Positions 50,556 to 60,687 of a stretch of DNA of 64,000 nucleotides are shown here, piece after piece. The notes below the pieces were generated by a model that ran no database searches, was not told where the DNA came from, and was given only the letters and a program-made list of their open reading frames with translations. Made by a program: the position numbers and the translations under genes. Every line of letters begins with the position of its first letter. Position 1 is the first letter of the stretch. Source of the stretch: Terracoccus luteus. Its GTDB lineage: Bacteria; Actinomycetota; Actinomycetes; Actinomycetales; Dermatophilaceae. The stretch lies in the NCBI RefSeq assembly GCF_003635045.1, contig NZ_RBXT01000001.1, positions 62,001 through 126,000 on the forward strand, written 5' to 3'.

Positions 50556-51854
50556 ATGGGAACCCGTCGCCTCGCCGTCGGTGCACTGGCCGTCGCGGCC
50601 CTCACCCTCGCCGCCTGCAGCCAGGGCTCGGCCACGACCGGGGGAGGAGCGGACGCCGGTGGCACCGGTGGGTCCGTCACCCTGAAGTTCCAGTCGCTGA
50701 GCGACCAGCCCGCGGCCATCGCCGCGGTCAAGGACATCGTCGACTCGTGGAACGCCGCCCACCCCGAGACCAAGGTCGAGATCGTGCAGGCCGGCTGGGA
50801 CGGCGTCTACGACAAGCTCGTGACGCAGTTCAACGGCAACGCCGCGCCCGACGTCATCCACTACGAGGCCGCGAGCATCGTGCCCTTCGCGCGGGACGGC
50901 TACCTCGCCGACCTCACGAGCAAGATCCCGGCCGAGCTCAAGAGCGACGTTGACCAGGGCGTCTGGGACTCCGTGACCGTCGACGGCAAGGTCGTCGGGG
51001 TGCCGACCGAGCTGCAGACCTACGTCGTCTTCGCCAACAAGAAGCTCATCGAGGCGGCGGGCCAGCAGGTCCCGACCGGCTCGTCGATGACCTACGACCA
51101 GTTCGAAGCCCTTGCCAAGGCCACGACGAAGTCTGGCCAGTACGGCGTCTCGTGGGGCCTCAAGAGCCCGACGGCGACGTTCATGAGCCTCGCCCTCGCC
51201 TCCGACGGCACGTACTTCGAGGGCACCGGCAAGGACGCCAAGATCACCGTCGGCGAGGGCGAGATGGCCCTGCCCAAGCTCGTCAAGAAGATGGCGTACG
51301 ACGACAAGAGCATCGACCCGGTCTCGTTGACCCAGAGCGGTTCGCAGGCCCTCGCCTCGTTCTACGCGGGCAAGGCGGCCATGACCGTGCAGGGCTCCTA
51401 CCAGGCCGCGAACATGGCGAAGGACGCGCCGGCCGGCGTCGACTGGGTCGAGCTGCCCCCGCTGGCAGGCTCGGCCGGCACGAAGCAGGCGGCCAACCCG
51501 CAGACCCTGTCGGTCAACGCCGACTCGGCCAACGTCGACCGCGCCGCCGAGTTCGCCACGTACTTCGCCGACGCCGAGAACATGGCCACCCTCAACGAGG
51601 CCGACGCGCTCATCCCCGCCTCGAACAAGGCGCGCGCCACCATCCTCAGCAAGACCGGTGGCAAGGACGGCTGGGCCATGACGATGGAGTCGGCGAAGGG
51701 TCTGACCGGCGCCCCCTTCCTCACGGTCGACGCGTACACGCAGTGGAAGGACACCATCGCCACGCCGAACTACCAGAAGTACCTGGCGAACCAGATCGAC
51801 GACGCGGGCCTGCAGCAGGCCCTGACCGACGGCTTCGCCCAGGTCAACCGCTGA
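50556..51854 (+). CDS. Sugar ABC transporter substrate-binding lipoprotein
   Basis: A 432-aa extracytoplasmic binding protein. Signal peptide with lipobox LAAC (lipid-anchored Cys near 21), then a Gly-rich linker and a type-1 sugar-binding fold (VTLKFQSLSDQPAAIAAVKDIV; NGNAAPDVIHYEAASIVPFA; VVGVPTELQTYVVFANKKL; FYAGKAAMTVQGSYQ). Strong ribosome site AAAGGAG. Its ligand is probably the glycoside that the following hydrolases act on. Confidence 0.9.
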   Translation: MGTRRLAVGALAVAALTLAACSQGSATTGGGADAGGTGGSVTLKFQSLSDQPAAIAAVKDIVDSWNAAHPETKVEIVQAGWDGVYDKLVTQFNGNAAPDVIHYEAASIVPFARDGYLADLTSKIPAELKSDVDQGVWDSVTVDGKVVGVPTELQTYVVFANKKLIEAAGQQVPTGSSMTYDQFEALAKATTKSGQYGVSWGLKSPTATFMSLALASDGTYFEGTGKDAKITVGEGEMALPKLVKKMAYDDKSIDPVSLTQSGSQALASFYAGKAAMTVQGSYQAANMAKDAPAGVDWVELPPLAGSAGTKQAANPQTLSVNADSANVDRAAEFATYFADAENMATLNEADALIPASNKARATILSKTGGKDGWAMTMESAKGLTGAPFLTVDAYTQWKDTIATPNYQKYLANQIDDAGLQQALTDGFAQVNR

Positions 51855-51937
51855 GTCCAATGCCGGTCACGGGCGTGGGTGCGCCCGTGACCGGCCCGCG
51901 TGACGACGACACGAACGAGAGAACGAGGAAGCAGACA

Positions 51938-53092
51938 GTGAGCGACTTGAGACAGCGCATCATCGGCGTCGTGACGGGCGCCGCGGTGGGCGATGCGCTG
52001 GGCGGGGCGACGGAGGGCTGGACGCCGGAGCAGATCCAGGAGCGGCACGGCGGTCGGGTCACCGGCATCGTGCCGCCGTGGTACCCCAACTGGGACACTG
52101 CGCGCCCAATCGCGCCGTACCACAAGGGCGACGGGCACATCACCGACGACACCCTGATGACCCGCGCGCTCATCGACACCTACGCCAGCCGGGGCGCGCA
52201 CCTCGACGCCTACGCCGTGGCCGAGGACTTCGTGCCGCGACTCATCGGCGAGCCGACGTGGGTGCCCGAGCTCGAGCGCGAGGCCATCCTGCTGCAGCGC
52301 ATCTTCCTCGCCGAGAAGTGGCTCGTCGCCCGCATCCACTACGGCCACGTCGACCCCCGCGAGGCCGGGGTCGGCAACATCGTCAACTGCGGAGCGGCGA
52401 TGTACATGGCGCCCGTCGGCGTCGCCAACGCCGGTGACCCCGAGGCGGCCTACGCCGAGGCGATCGACGTCGCCGCCCCGCACCAGTCGAGCTACGGCCG
52501 CGAGGCGGCCGGTGTCTTCGCCGCCGCGGTGGCGGCCTCCCTCGCCCCCGGGGCCACGACGGCATCCGTGCTCGACGCCGCGACGCACGTCGCGCACGAC
52601 GGCACCCGTGCCGCGGTCGAGGCGGTCGTGGATGCCGGTCGCACCCACCGCGCGGACGAGCCCGACGCGCTCGAGGCCGCGCTGCGCGCCGCCGTCGAGC
52701 CGTTCGACACCGTCGGGCCCACCTACCGCCAGCCCGCCCCCGACGCGCGACGCCCCTCTCGCACCAAGGCGATCGAGGAGCTGCCGGTGGCCCTCGGCCT
52801 CGTGGCGGCACACGACGCCAACTTCACCGCGTCGGTGCTCGGGGCGGTCAACTACGGCCGCGACTCCGACTCGATCGCGACCATGGCCGGTGCCGTCTGC
52901 GGCGGCCTCGGTGGCGCGTCTGTCGTGCCGCAGGAGTGGCTGCGCACCGTCGAGACGAACAGCCGCATCGACGTGACGGCGGCCGGCGAGCTCATGGCCG
53001 ACGTCGCCGTGAAGGTGCTCGAGGCCGACCGCGCCCGGCTGCTCGAGCGGCTCGGTGCCCTGGGGTCGCTGCTCGACGGGGCCACCGCGTGA
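51938..53092 (+). CDS. ADP-ribosylglycohydrolase-family protein (DraG fold), first copy
   Basis: A 384-aa all-helical DraG/ARH-fold hydrolase. The two metal sites are recognisable: T69-D-D-T72 in GHITDDTLMTRALIDTY and G307-R-D-S-D-S312 in VNYGRDSDSIATMAGAVCGG. The start GVVTGAAVGDALGGATEGW is classic. The family cleaves N- or O-glycosidic bonds to ribose. Because it sits between a sugar importer and a ribokinase-type gene, it more likely releases ribose from an imported small molecule than from ADP-ribosylated protein. GTG 51938 follows CGAGGAAG. Confidence 0.85.
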   Translation: MSDLRQRIIGVVTGAAVGDALGGATEGWTPEQIQERHGGRVTGIVPPWYPNWDTARPIAPYHKGDGHITDDTLMTRALIDTYASRGAHLDAYAVAEDFVPRLIGEPTWVPELEREAILLQRIFLAEKWLVARIHYGHVDPREAGVGNIVNCGAAMYMAPVGVANAGDPEAAYAEAIDVAAPHQSSYGREAAGVFAAAVAASLAPGATTASVLDAATHVAHDGTRAAVEAVVDAGRTHRADEPDALEAALRAAVEPFDTVGPTYRQPAPDARRPSRTKAIEELPVALGLVAAHDANFTASVLGAVNYGRDSDSIATMAGAVCGGLGGASVVPQEWLRTVETNSRIDVTAAGELMADVAVKVLEADRARLLERLGALGSLLDGATA

Positions 53093-54522
53093 GGCTGACG
53101 TGGGTGCAGCCGGAGGACCTCCTGCTGCACGGCCTCGTCCAGGCGCGCGCGGAGGGCGCTGACGTCGACGACCTCGAGCGGCGGTGGCAGGACGCCGGCG
53201 GTGGGCTCGAGGTCCCCGTCAGCGGGGCCGCCGAGACCCCGGCACCCCCGGCGCTGAGAGCGCTCGCGACCGAGCTGCTCGACGTGATCGACGAACGGAC
53301 CCCCGCCTGCCACCTCGACCCGACCGCCGCGGTGGCGCGCGCCCGTGGCGCCGCGACCGCCCTCCCGTCGGCGGGCCCGACCGACGAGCTGGCCGACCGG
53401 CTGCACGGCGCGTGGCTCGGGCGGGCCGCCGGCTGCCTGCTCGGCAAGCCGGTCGAGAAGATCCCGCGCCGGGGCATCGAGGCCATCCTGCGCGACACCG
53501 GCCGGTGGCCGCTCGACGACTGGTTCACCGCCCGCGGCCTCAGCGACGAGGTGGCCCGGGCCTGGCCGTGGAACCGGCGCAGCGCCCCCACCAGCCTGGC
53601 CGAGAACATCGACGGAATGCCCGAGGACGACGACCTCAACTTCGCCGTCCTCGCCCTGCGGCTGCTGCAGCAGGCGCGCCGCGACGGCCGTGCGCTGCAG
53701 ACCGACGACGTGGCCAAGGCGTGGCTCGACAACCTCCCGGCCGGACGCGTCTTCACCGCCGAGCGGGTGGCCTACCGCAACCTGCTCGAAGGGGTGAAGC
53801 CCGACCGGGCGGCGCTGGTGCGCAACCCGTTCCGTGAGTGGATCGGCGCCCTCATCCGGGCCGACGTGCACGGCTGGGCCCACCCCGGCGACCTCGCGGC
53901 GGCCGTCGCGTCGGCCGCCGTCGACGCCCGTCTCAGCCACACCGGAGCCGGTGCCGAGGGCGAGCTGTGGGCGGCCGCGCTGGCCTCGGCCGCACTCGTC
54001 GTCGACGACGTCGCCGAGGCGGTGCGCACCGCCCGACTCGTCCTCGACCCGGACGGTCCGCTGGCCAGGGCGGTCGACCTCGGTAGCGAGGTGGGCGCCT
54101 CCGACCTCGACGACGCGCAGGCCCTCGACCGCCTCCACGAGACGTACGGCCACCACCACTGGGTGCACGTGCTGCCCAACGCCGCCACCATCGCGTTCGC
54201 GCTCGTGCGCGGTCGTGGCGACCTCGGCCGCACCGCCGCCCTCGCGGTGACCGCGGGCTGGGACACCGACTCCGTCGGCGCGACCGTCGGCGGGGTGGTC
54301 GGGGCCGTCGTCGGGGCCGAGGCGCTGCCCGAGCGATGGGTCACCCCGCTGCACGACCGGCTGGCCACGAGCCTCCCGGGGCCGAACGATCTGTCGTTGC
54401 ACTACCTCGCCGCCCAGACCCTGGGCCTGGCCACCCGCGGCCGCGACGACGCTGGCGAGGCCGACGAGAGGGTGGCGGACGTCGAGGGCGCAGGGCGGGC
54501 CCGGGCGGGGGTCGGCGCATGA
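53089..54522 (+). CDS. ADP-ribosylglycohydrolase-family protein (DraG fold), second, divergent copy
   Basis: A 477-aa DraG-fold protein, longer than the first copy by an N-terminal region of about 100 residues (VRLTWVQPEDLLLHGLVQARAEG). The fold begins LHGAWLGRAAGCLLGKPVEK. The first metal motif is E179-D-D-D-L in place of TDDT and the second is W391-D-T-D-S-VGATVGGVVGA. Its divergence suggests a different bond or substrate. Overlaps both neighbours (GTGA and ATGA), so it is tightly coupled to its paralogue and to the kinase. Confidence 0.82.
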   Translation: MRLTWVQPEDLLLHGLVQARAEGADVDDLERRWQDAGGGLEVPVSGAAETPAPPALRALATELLDVIDERTPACHLDPTAAVARARGAATALPSAGPTDELADRLHGAWLGRAAGCLLGKPVEKIPRRGIEAILRDTGRWPLDDWFTARGLSDEVARAWPWNRRSAPTSLAENIDGMPEDDDLNFAVLALRLLQQARRDGRALQTDDVAKAWLDNLPAGRVFTAERVAYRNLLEGVKPDRAALVRNPFREWIGALIRADVHGWAHPGDLAAAVASAAVDARLSHTGAGAEGELWAAALASAALVVDDVAEAVRTARLVLDPDGPLARAVDLGSEVGASDLDDAQALDRLHETYGHHHWVHVLPNAATIAFALVRGRGDLGRTAALAVTAGWDTDSVGATVGGVVGAVVGAEALPERWVTPLHDRLATSLPGPNDLSLHYLAAQTLGLATRGRDDAGEADERVADVEGAGRARAGVGA

Positions 54523-55439
54523 GCGGCACGGTCGTCGTCGTCGGCAGCATCAACGTCGACGTCTCAGTCACCGTCGAGGCGCTGCCGCGCCCCGGGGAGA
54601 CGCTCATGGCCGGCTCCGTCCGCCGCAGCGGCGGCGGCAAGGGGGCCAACCAGGCCGTGGCCGCCGCCCGTGCCGGCGGGGCTTGCACCCTCATGGTCGG
54701 CTGCGTCGGCGACGACGGTGACGGCGCCGACATGCGCAGGTCGCTGACGGCATCCGGCGTCGACGTGCGCGCGGTGACGACGTCACTCGACGAGCCCACC
54801 GGCACCGCCCTCATCACCGTCGACGCCGCGGCCGAGAACACCATCGTCGTCGCGGCCGGGGCCAACGGCGTGGTGCGCCTGGACGACGTCGCGCGCGAGG
54901 CCCTGGCCGGGGCCGACGTCGTGCTCGCCCAGCTCGAGATCCCGCAGACGGTCGTGCTCGAGGCCGCGCGGGCCCGGCGCGAGGGGGCACTGCTGCTGCT
55001 CAACGCCGCCCCGTGGGCGCCGCTGCTACCCGAGCTGCTCGCCGAGGTCGACGTGCTCGTCGTCAACGAGCACGAGGCCCGCGGGCTCACGGGCCACGAC
55101 GACGTCGACGAGGCTGTCGAGACGCTGCTGGCCGACGTGCCCGCGGTGCTCGTCACGCTCGGCGCCGCCGGTTCGCGTCTGCAGCGACGGGGTGAGGATG
55201 CCGTCACGGTCACCACCCCCCGGGTCACGGCGGTCGACACGACCGGCGCGGGCGACACCTTCTGCGGTGTGCTCGGGGCGGCCCTGGCCGCAGGTGAGCC
55301 GGAACGCGTTGCGCTGCAACGGGCCTCGGCGGCGGCATCCATCGCCGTCGAACGGCGGGGCGCTCAGGACGCCGTCCCGACCGCAGACGAGACCACGCGC
55401 CGTCACGACGACACCTACGGAGGCCCCACCGGTGGATGA
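54519..55439 (+). CDS. rbsK: PfkB-family sugar kinase, ribokinase-like
   Basis: A 306-aa kinase. VVVVGSINVDVSVTVEALPRPGET and the SGGGKGANQAVAAARAG signature are those of ribokinase; the C-terminal signature is D240-T-T-G-A-G-D246-T-F with catalytic D246. NEHEARGLTG is also typical. It would make ribose-5-phosphate from ribose released by the upstream hydrolases. Other pentoses or nucleosides cannot be excluded. Overlaps the hydrolase stop by ATGA and the next gene by 8 bases. Confidence 0.86.
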   Translation: MSGTVVVVGSINVDVSVTVEALPRPGETLMAGSVRRSGGGKGANQAVAAARAGGACTLMVGCVGDDGDGADMRRSLTASGVDVRAVTTSLDEPTGTALITVDAAAENTIVVAAGANGVVRLDDVAREALAGADVVLAQLEIPQTVVLEAARARREGALLLLNAAPWAPLLPELLAEVDVLVVNEHEARGLTGHDDVDEAVETLLADVPAVLVTLGAAGSRLQRRGEDAVTVTTPRVTAVDTTGAGDTFCGVLGAALAAGEPERVALQRASAAASIAVERRGAQDAVPTADETTRRHDDTYGGPTGG

Positions 55440-57438
55440 GGCCCTCGACCCCCTCGTGCCCCGACCGCTCGACCGACCCCGCGCCGTCCCGCTCGACGAC
55501 AGCGCCGACCTGTCGACGCTCGACACGGGCAAGATCCTGGCGGCCCCCGACGACCCCGCCGACTGGCCGGCGTGGCGCGACACGCTGGGGCGCTGGCGGG
55601 AGGAGGCCCGCGGCCGGCTCGGGCACGACGGCTCCCTCTACGAGCGCGCCGACCTCGCCTGGGCGCGCCGCTGCTTCGTCGTCTCGCAGGTGTGGCTCTG
55701 GGACGAGCTGCTGTACGACTGGGACACCCACACCTTCACGCCCGAGCGGCTGCTCGCCGACGCGCGCGAGCGCTTCGGTGGCTTCGACGGCGTCGTGCTG
55801 TGGCACGCCTACCCGGCGATCGGCATCGACGACCGTAACCAGTGGGACTTCTACCGCGACGTCGACGGGCTGCGTGACCTCGTCGACACGCTCCACGCGG
55901 CGGGTGTACGGGTCTTCGTCGACTACAACCCGTGGGACGTCGGCACCCGTCGCAGCGGCCCCGACGCCGACGAGCTCGCCTCTCTCGTGGCCGACCTCGG
56001 CGTCGACGGCGTCTTCCTCGACACCCTGAAGGAGGGTGGGGGAGCCCTGCTCGACACCCTCGCCGCGGCGCGCGCCGGCGTCGCCGTCGAGGGCGAGTCG
56101 ACCCTGCCCCTCGCGCGGCTCGTCGACCACCCGCTCTCGTGGGCCCAGTGGTTCGCCGACTCCCCGGTGCCCGGGGTGGTGCGCTCGCGCTGGTACGAGC
56201 GCCGCCACCTGCTGCACCATGTGCGCCGCTGGAACCGCAGCCACGTCGACGAGCTGCAGTCGGCCTGGCTCAACGGCATCGGCGTCATGGTCTGGGAGGT
56301 CGTGTTCGGGGTCTGGGTCGGGTGGTCGGACCACGACGCCGCCCTCCTGCGCCGCGCCTCCCTCGTGCAGCGACGACTGGCCGACGTCCTCGTCGACGGC
56401 CAGTGGACGCCCTTGCCCGACCTCGGTGTCGCGGCGGCCACCGCCGGCGTGTTCGGCGGCGTGTTCGCCGACCACAGCGGGGTGTTCACACCCCTGGTCA
56501 ACCGCAGCGACGAGGATGCCGTCGTCATCGTCCCGGGTCGCGCGGGCCTGGTCTCGCGCGACGTCTGGAGCGGCCGGCCCCTCGGCGAGGGCGACGTCGA
56601 GGTGCGGGTGCCCGCCCGCGGTGTGGGCGGGGTGTGGCAGACCGCCCCCGGTGCCGACGTCGAGTGGCTGCGTCGAGCTGACGACGACGACCCCGACGCG
56701 CACTCGTCGGCCGCCTTCCGCCACCGGCTGGCCGAGCGGGTCGCGCCGCCGACGGTCGTGGCGCTCGGTGACGGCCGGCGACCGGACGTCGACCACGTCG
56801 TCGTCGGGCCCGGCCGCCGCGTGCTGACGGTGCGGTACCGCTGCCGCGAGACCGGCCTCTACGACGGGGCGCCCTTCGTCGACGAGTGGAAGCCGCTGCC
56901 ACCCCGCCTGCACGACCTGCGCACCGTCGACCGGGTCGTCGACGTCCCCGAGACGCTGGCCGTCGCGAGCCTCGAGGTGAGCGAGCGCGAGTTCGCCGCC
57001 TTCGTCGAGGCGACGGGCCACCGCCCGGCCGTGCCCGGTGGACCCGCCCCCGCGTGGGTCGGCCGCGGTGTCGAGGAGGCGAGCGACCGGCATCCGGTGA
57101 CGCAGGTCGACCTCGGTGACGCGCGCGCCTACGCGGCGTGGGTGGGCGGACGGCTGCCCACGGAGGACGAGTGGCAGGTCGCCGGCGAGGAGCGCGGACT
57201 GGGTCGTCTCGAGCCGCAGGTGTGGAACCTCACCGAGAGCGAGCACTCCGACGGCCGCAGCCGGTTCGTCATGCTCAAGGGCGGCTCGGCGCACCGCGCG
57301 ACCGGCTCGGACTGGTACGTCGACGGTGGCGTGCGCGGGCCCGACTTCACGGCCAAGTACCTCGTGCCCGGCGGCGGGTCGGGCCGGTCGACGAGCGTCG
57401 GCTTCCGTGTCGCCTGGGTGCTCGACCGCGAGGGCTGA
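55432..57438 (+). CDS. Glycoside-hydrolase-like TIM barrel fused to SUMF1/FGE-like domain
   Basis: A 668-aa cytoplasmic-looking protein with no signal peptide. Residues about 95-330 look like a glycosidase barrel (FDGVVLWHAYPAIGIDDRNQW, AAGVRVFVDYNPWD, LGVDGVFLDTLKEGG, AVEGESTLP, NGIGVMVWEVVFG), with possible acids in FLDT and EGES. A beta-rich middle follows. From about 510 there is a formylglycine-generating-enzyme-like domain: HPVTQVDLGDARAYAAWVGG, RLPTEDEWQVAGEE and FVMLKGGSAHRATGSDWYV. The Cys residues needed by true FGE are absent, so this may be a binding module. GTG 55432 has CGGAGG upstream. Function unknown; last gene of the operon. Confidence 0.6.
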   Translation: MDEALDPLVPRPLDRPRAVPLDDSADLSTLDTGKILAAPDDPADWPAWRDTLGRWREEARGRLGHDGSLYERADLAWARRCFVVSQVWLWDELLYDWDTHTFTPERLLADARERFGGFDGVVLWHAYPAIGIDDRNQWDFYRDVDGLRDLVDTLHAAGVRVFVDYNPWDVGTRRSGPDADELASLVADLGVDGVFLDTLKEGGGALLDTLAAARAGVAVEGESTLPLARLVDHPLSWAQWFADSPVPGVVRSRWYERRHLLHHVRRWNRSHVDELQSAWLNGIGVMVWEVVFGVWVGWSDHDAALLRRASLVQRRLADVLVDGQWTPLPDLGVAAATAGVFGGVFADHSGVFTPLVNRSDEDAVVIVPGRAGLVSRDVWSGRPLGEGDVEVRVPARGVGGVWQTAPGADVEWLRRADDDDPDAHSSAAFRHRLAERVAPPTVVALGDGRRPDVDHVVVGPGRRVLTVRYRCRETGLYDGAPFVDEWKPLPPRLHDLRTVDRVVDVPETLAVASLEVSEREFAAFVEATGHRPAVPGGPAPAWVGRGVEEASDRHPVTQVDLGDARAYAAWVGGRLPTEDEWQVAGEERGLGRLEPQVWNLTESEHSDGRSRFVMLKGGSAHRATGSDWYVDGGVRGPDFTAKYLVPGGGSGRSTSVGFRVAWVLDREG

Positions 57439-57468
57439 GCGCCCGGGTGGTCCCGCGGACAGGAGCCG

Positions 57469-57981
57469 TCAGGCCTGCGGACCCCGCGAACGGACGTCCT
57501 CGACGTGGGTCATCGCCTCGCGCAGCTCGGCGAGCCAGTCGTCCTCGTGCCGGCCGACGAGCCGGACGCACCAGGCCAGCGCCTCGGCGCGTGACCGGGC
57601 CACGCCGGCATCCACGAGCGTGTCGAGGGTGAGGCGCTCGCGCTGGCGGAGCCGCGTCATCGTCGGGGCGGAGACGTGGGTGAACAGCTCGGTGCGGTCG
57701 CCGAGCCGGACCGCCCACGAGACCTTGCGGCCGAAGCGGTGCTCGGCCTCCCGGGCGATGTCGATGCGCGTGTCGCGGGTCTCCTCGCGGAACGCCTTGG
57801 TGCGGCCGGCCCGGGCCTCGGCCCGCTCGGCGTCGCCCGCGTCGGCGAGCTCGACGTCGGGCAGGGTGAGTACGACAGTCACCTCCTCGCGGTCGACGGT
57901 GACGTCGGGGGCGGCGGTGGCGGTCCAGTCGGCGGGCAGGCGGCCGGTGAACCAGCCGCGGAGCTTGTCGGTGTCCGTGTT

Positions 57982-57990
<9 letters not shown>
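57469..57990 (-). CDS. Hypothetical protein with RHH-like C-terminus
   Basis: A 173-aa protein, no family recognised with confidence. The C-terminal part (VSAPTMTRLRQRERLTLDTL... GVARSRAEALAWCVRLVGRHEDDWL) resembles a ribbon-helix-helix DNA-binding segment. The N-terminal part (DKLRGWFTGRLPADW, VTVDREEVTVVLTLPD) looks like a small alpha-beta domain. The promoter is leaderless (TAATAT seven bases before ATG 57990) and buried in a palindrome, suggesting autoregulation. It could be a solitary antitoxin-like regulator. Divergent from guaB1. Confidence 0.55.
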
Positions 57991-59521
<1,531 letters not shown>

Positions 59522-59559
59522 CCGTGTCGCGGCGGAACGGCCCGCCGCGGCGCGGTCGG

Positions 59560-59565
59560 TAGGCT
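59560..59565 (+). promoter_or_regulatory. Leaderless -10 box of the second LacI regulator
   Basis: TAGGCT is six bases before GTG 59572 and supports that start over the in-frame ATG at 59596. Confidence 0.5.
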
Positions 59566-59571
59566 GCGCTC

Positions 59572-60579
59572 GTGCAACCAGGAGGCCGGGTCAGGATGGA
59601 GGACGTCGCGCGAGCGGCGGGTGTCTCCGTGGCCACGGTGTCCAAGGTCGTCAACAGCCGGTACGGCGTCTCGCGGGCGACGTTCGACAAGGTGACCGGC
59701 GTCATCGACGAGCTCGGCTACGCCACCTCGCTCGGCGCGCAGAGCCTGCGCAGCCACACGACGAACGTCATCGGGGTGCTCGTCGCGGAGTTCGAGCCCT
59801 TCAGCAGCGAGCTGCTCAAGGGGGTCTCCGACGCCATCGGCCCGACGGGCTACGACCTGCTCGCGTTCTCGGGCGGCCATCGGGGCGGTGAGGTGGGGTG
59901 GGAGCGGCGCTCGCTCTCCCGCCTCGGCGGCACCCTGCTCGACGGGGCCATCATCGTCACCCCGACCGTCGTCGGCGCCCAGAACGGCATCCCGGTCGTG
60001 GCCGTCGACCCGCACACCGGCCCGTCCGGCGTCCCGACCGTCGACGCCGACAACTTCGCCGGGGGCGTGCTCGCCACCGAGCACCTGCTCGCCCTCGGCC
60101 ACCGGCGCATCGCCCTGCTCGGCGGTCGCTCCGACCTCGAGTCGGCCCGGCAGCGCGAGCGTGGGTTCCGCCGCGCCATGGCCGAGGCGGGCGTCGAGGT
60201 CGACGAGGCGCTCGTGCAGGCCGGCGACTACCGCGCCGAGACCGCCGACGGGCCCGCCCACGAGCTGCTCTCGCTGCCGCAGCCGCCGACGGCCGTGTTC
60301 GCCGCCAACGACCTCTCGGCCATCCGCACGATGGAGGTGGCGCGCGAGCTCGGCCTCCGCGTTCCGGAGGACCTGTCGGTGGTGGGGTTCGACAACGTGC
60401 CCGAGTCGGCGATGTCGCTGCCGCCGCTGACGACCGTCGACCAGTCGCTCAAGACCATCGGGGCCACGGCCCTCGAGATGCTCGTCGGCCTCCTCGAGGG
60501 GCGGGCGCCCGACCCGACCCACGTGTGCCTGCCGGTGTCGCTCGTGCCGCGGGCGTCGACGGCCGCCCCCCGCCGCTGA
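59572..60579 (+). CDS. LacI-family transcriptional regulator of the second sugar importer
   Basis: A 335-aa repressor: HTH MEDVARAAGVSVATVSKVVNSRYGV, then an effector domain (TTNVIGVLVAEFEPFSSELLKG, GVLATEHLLALGHRRIALLGG, FAANDLSAIRTMEVARELG, VVGFDNVPESAMSLPPLTTV). It is separated from the importer genes at 61594 by a convergent deacetylase-like gene. The palindrome at 61341-61360 is its likely binding site. GTG 59572 chosen from the -10 box. Confidence 0.88.
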   Translation: MQPGGRVRMEDVARAAGVSVATVSKVVNSRYGVSRATFDKVTGVIDELGYATSLGAQSLRSHTTNVIGVLVAEFEPFSSELLKGVSDAIGPTGYDLLAFSGGHRGGEVGWERRSLSRLGGTLLDGAIIVTPTVVGAQNGIPVVAVDPHTGPSGVPTVDADNFAGGVLATEHLLALGHRRIALLGGRSDLESARQRERGFRRAMAEAGVEVDEALVQAGDYRAETADGPAHELLSLPQPPTAVFAANDLSAIRTMEVARELGLRVPEDLSVVGFDNVPESAMSLPPLTTVDQSLKTIGATALEMLVGLLEGRAPDPTHVCLPVSLVPRASTAAPRR

Positions 60580-60598
60580 CTCCCGGCGGCCCCCTCGC

Positions 60599-60670
60599 GC
60601 GAACACACCGAGCAGTGTGCAGAACACCGTGTTGCAACACGCGGAGCTGCGCATTGTTCGGTGTGTTCGC
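60599..60670. repeat. 72-bp interrupted palindrome between convergent genes
   Basis: The two 36-base halves match at 29 of 36 positions when one is reverse-complemented. The outer arms (GCGAACACACCGA/TCGGTGTGTTCGC) and the centre (CGTGTTGCAACACG) are perfect. It can fold into one long hairpin and may terminate transcription from both sides (lacI stop 60579, deacetylase stop 60688). Confidence 0.75.
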
Positions 60671-60687
60671 CGGGCTCGTCTCCGGGT

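Noticed and set aside
51938-54522. DarTG- or DraT/DraG-type ADP-ribosylation control
   Set aside because: No ADP-ribosyltransferase or nitrogenase gene is present; context is a sugar operon.
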